Shown here piece after piece: positions 63,693 through 64,000 of a DNA stretch of 64,000 nt. Every line of letters begins with the position of its first letter. The first letter of the stretch is position 1. The stretch comes from Liolophura sinensis. Its lineage: Eukaryota > Mollusca > Polyplacophora > Chitonida > Chitonidae. The notes under the pieces are model-generated. The model saw nothing but the letters and a program-made list of their open reading frames with translations. It had not been told where the DNA came from and searched no databases. Both the position numbers and the translations under genes were made by a program. The stretch covers positions 1-64,000 of the forward strand of contig NW_027018008.1 of NCBI RefSeq assembly GCF_032854445.1, read 5' to 3'.

Positions 63693-64000
63693 GAAGATTG
63701 TAATCGACATAATAGCATGTTCAGTTACAAGATGAACATTGTAATCATTGTAATAGCATGTTCAGTTACAAAGTGAACATTGTAATCATTATAAAAACAT
63801 CATCAGTTGCAAGGTGAACATTGTAATCAGTATACAAGCATGCTCAGTTGCAAAATGGACATTGTAATCATTACAATAGCATATTCAGTTACAAGATGAA
63901 CATTGTAATCATTATATTAGCACGTTTAATTACAAGATGAACATTGTAATCATTATAAAAGCTTGTTCAGTTACAAGATCAACATTGTAATCATTATAAA
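63693..64000 (+). repeat. Start of next beta module, cut by window end
   Basis: Opens with GAAGATTGTAATCGAC and follows the first 308 bp of beta, through ATTATATTAGCACGTTTAATTAC and the ACAAGATCAACATTG monomer. The array clearly continues past the window. Confidence 0.87.

Larger units (their letters stand above)
1..64000 (+). repeat. 41-bp satellite DNA array, whole window
   Basis: Every stretch inspected is built from tandem copies of a 41-bp monomer, recognisable by the cores CAGTTACAAGATGAAC and ATTGTAATCATTATAAT followed by AGCATGTT. All copies are in the same orientation. No unique sequence interrupts them and both window ends fall inside monomers, so the true array is longer. Most monomers differ from consensus at a few positions, and these differences recur in fixed order, giving higher-order repeats. 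A few monomers are 40 bp, such as the ATAACCTAATAC variants near 287 and 781. The reading direction marked + is arbitrary. By analogy with other satellites this is probably constitutive heterochromatin, possibly centromeric, but the sequence cannot show that. Confidence 0.98.

Noticed and set aside
1-64000. CRISPR array (regular short direct repeats)
   Set aside because: Repeats follow each other every 41 bp without unique spacers, differ by gradual substitutions and extend over the whole window.

Overview
The whole 64 kb is one uninterrupted satellite DNA array. I find no protein-coding gene, RNA gene, transposable element or unique-sequence island, and neither edge of the array is inside the window. 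The building block is a 41-bp AT-rich monomer (consensus about 27% G+C; roughly 1,560 copies by length). All copies run head-to-tail in one orientation, and the 41-bp phase is kept apart from a few small indels. This suggests heterochromatic satellite of a eukaryotic chromosome (centromeric, pericentromeric or another block) resolved by long reads. Nothing in the sequence identifies the species.

The monomers are not interchangeable. Each carries diagnostic variants, and these variants recur in fixed order, giving several nested levels: (1) the 41-bp monomer; (2) a 7-monomer rung of about 287 bp that recurs inside every larger module; (3) modules of about 55 monomers, which I call beta (2,251 bp) and gamma (2,258 bp), plus a longer alpha module (2.5-3.4 kb) that always carries one very divergent, G+C-richer monomer; (4) a beta-gamma-alpha cycle of about 7.2 kb, seen in simplest form at 56528-63692 (7,165 bp); (5) larger cycles made from it by unequal exchange.

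Layout: alpha1 1-2866, alpha2 2867-5400, beta 5401-7651, beta 7652-9943, gamma 9944-12201, alpha3 12202-15598, alpha fragment 15599-16257, gamma fragment 16258-17849, alpha4 17850-21246. At 21247 the sequence starts again with position 1 and follows it at a constant 21,246-bp offset: alpha1 21247-24112, alpha2 24113-26646, beta 26647-28897, beta 28898-31189, shortened gamma 31190-33198. Then come an alpha tail 33199-33365, alpha2 33366-35898, single beta 35899-38149, gamma 38150-40407, alpha5 40408-43516, alpha fragment 43517-44174, gamma fragment 44175-44699, alpha2 tail 44700-44862, beta 44863-47110, gamma 47111-49368, alpha6 49369-52478, alpha fragment 52479-53136, gamma fragment 53137-53827, alpha tail 53828-53993, alpha2 53994-56527, beta 56528-58737, gamma 58738-60995, chimeric alpha 60996-63692, and the start of the next beta 63693-64000.

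No genes work together here. The interest is structural. The consensus monomer is almost completely made of two overlapping inverted repeats, a 23-bp dyad with 7-bp arms and a 17-bp near-palindrome. The array also preserves a readable history of nested duplications, shared recombination junctions, copy-number changes and chimeric modules. All module boundaries come from reading landmark variants by eye, so junctions inside shared monomers are uncertain by about one monomer.
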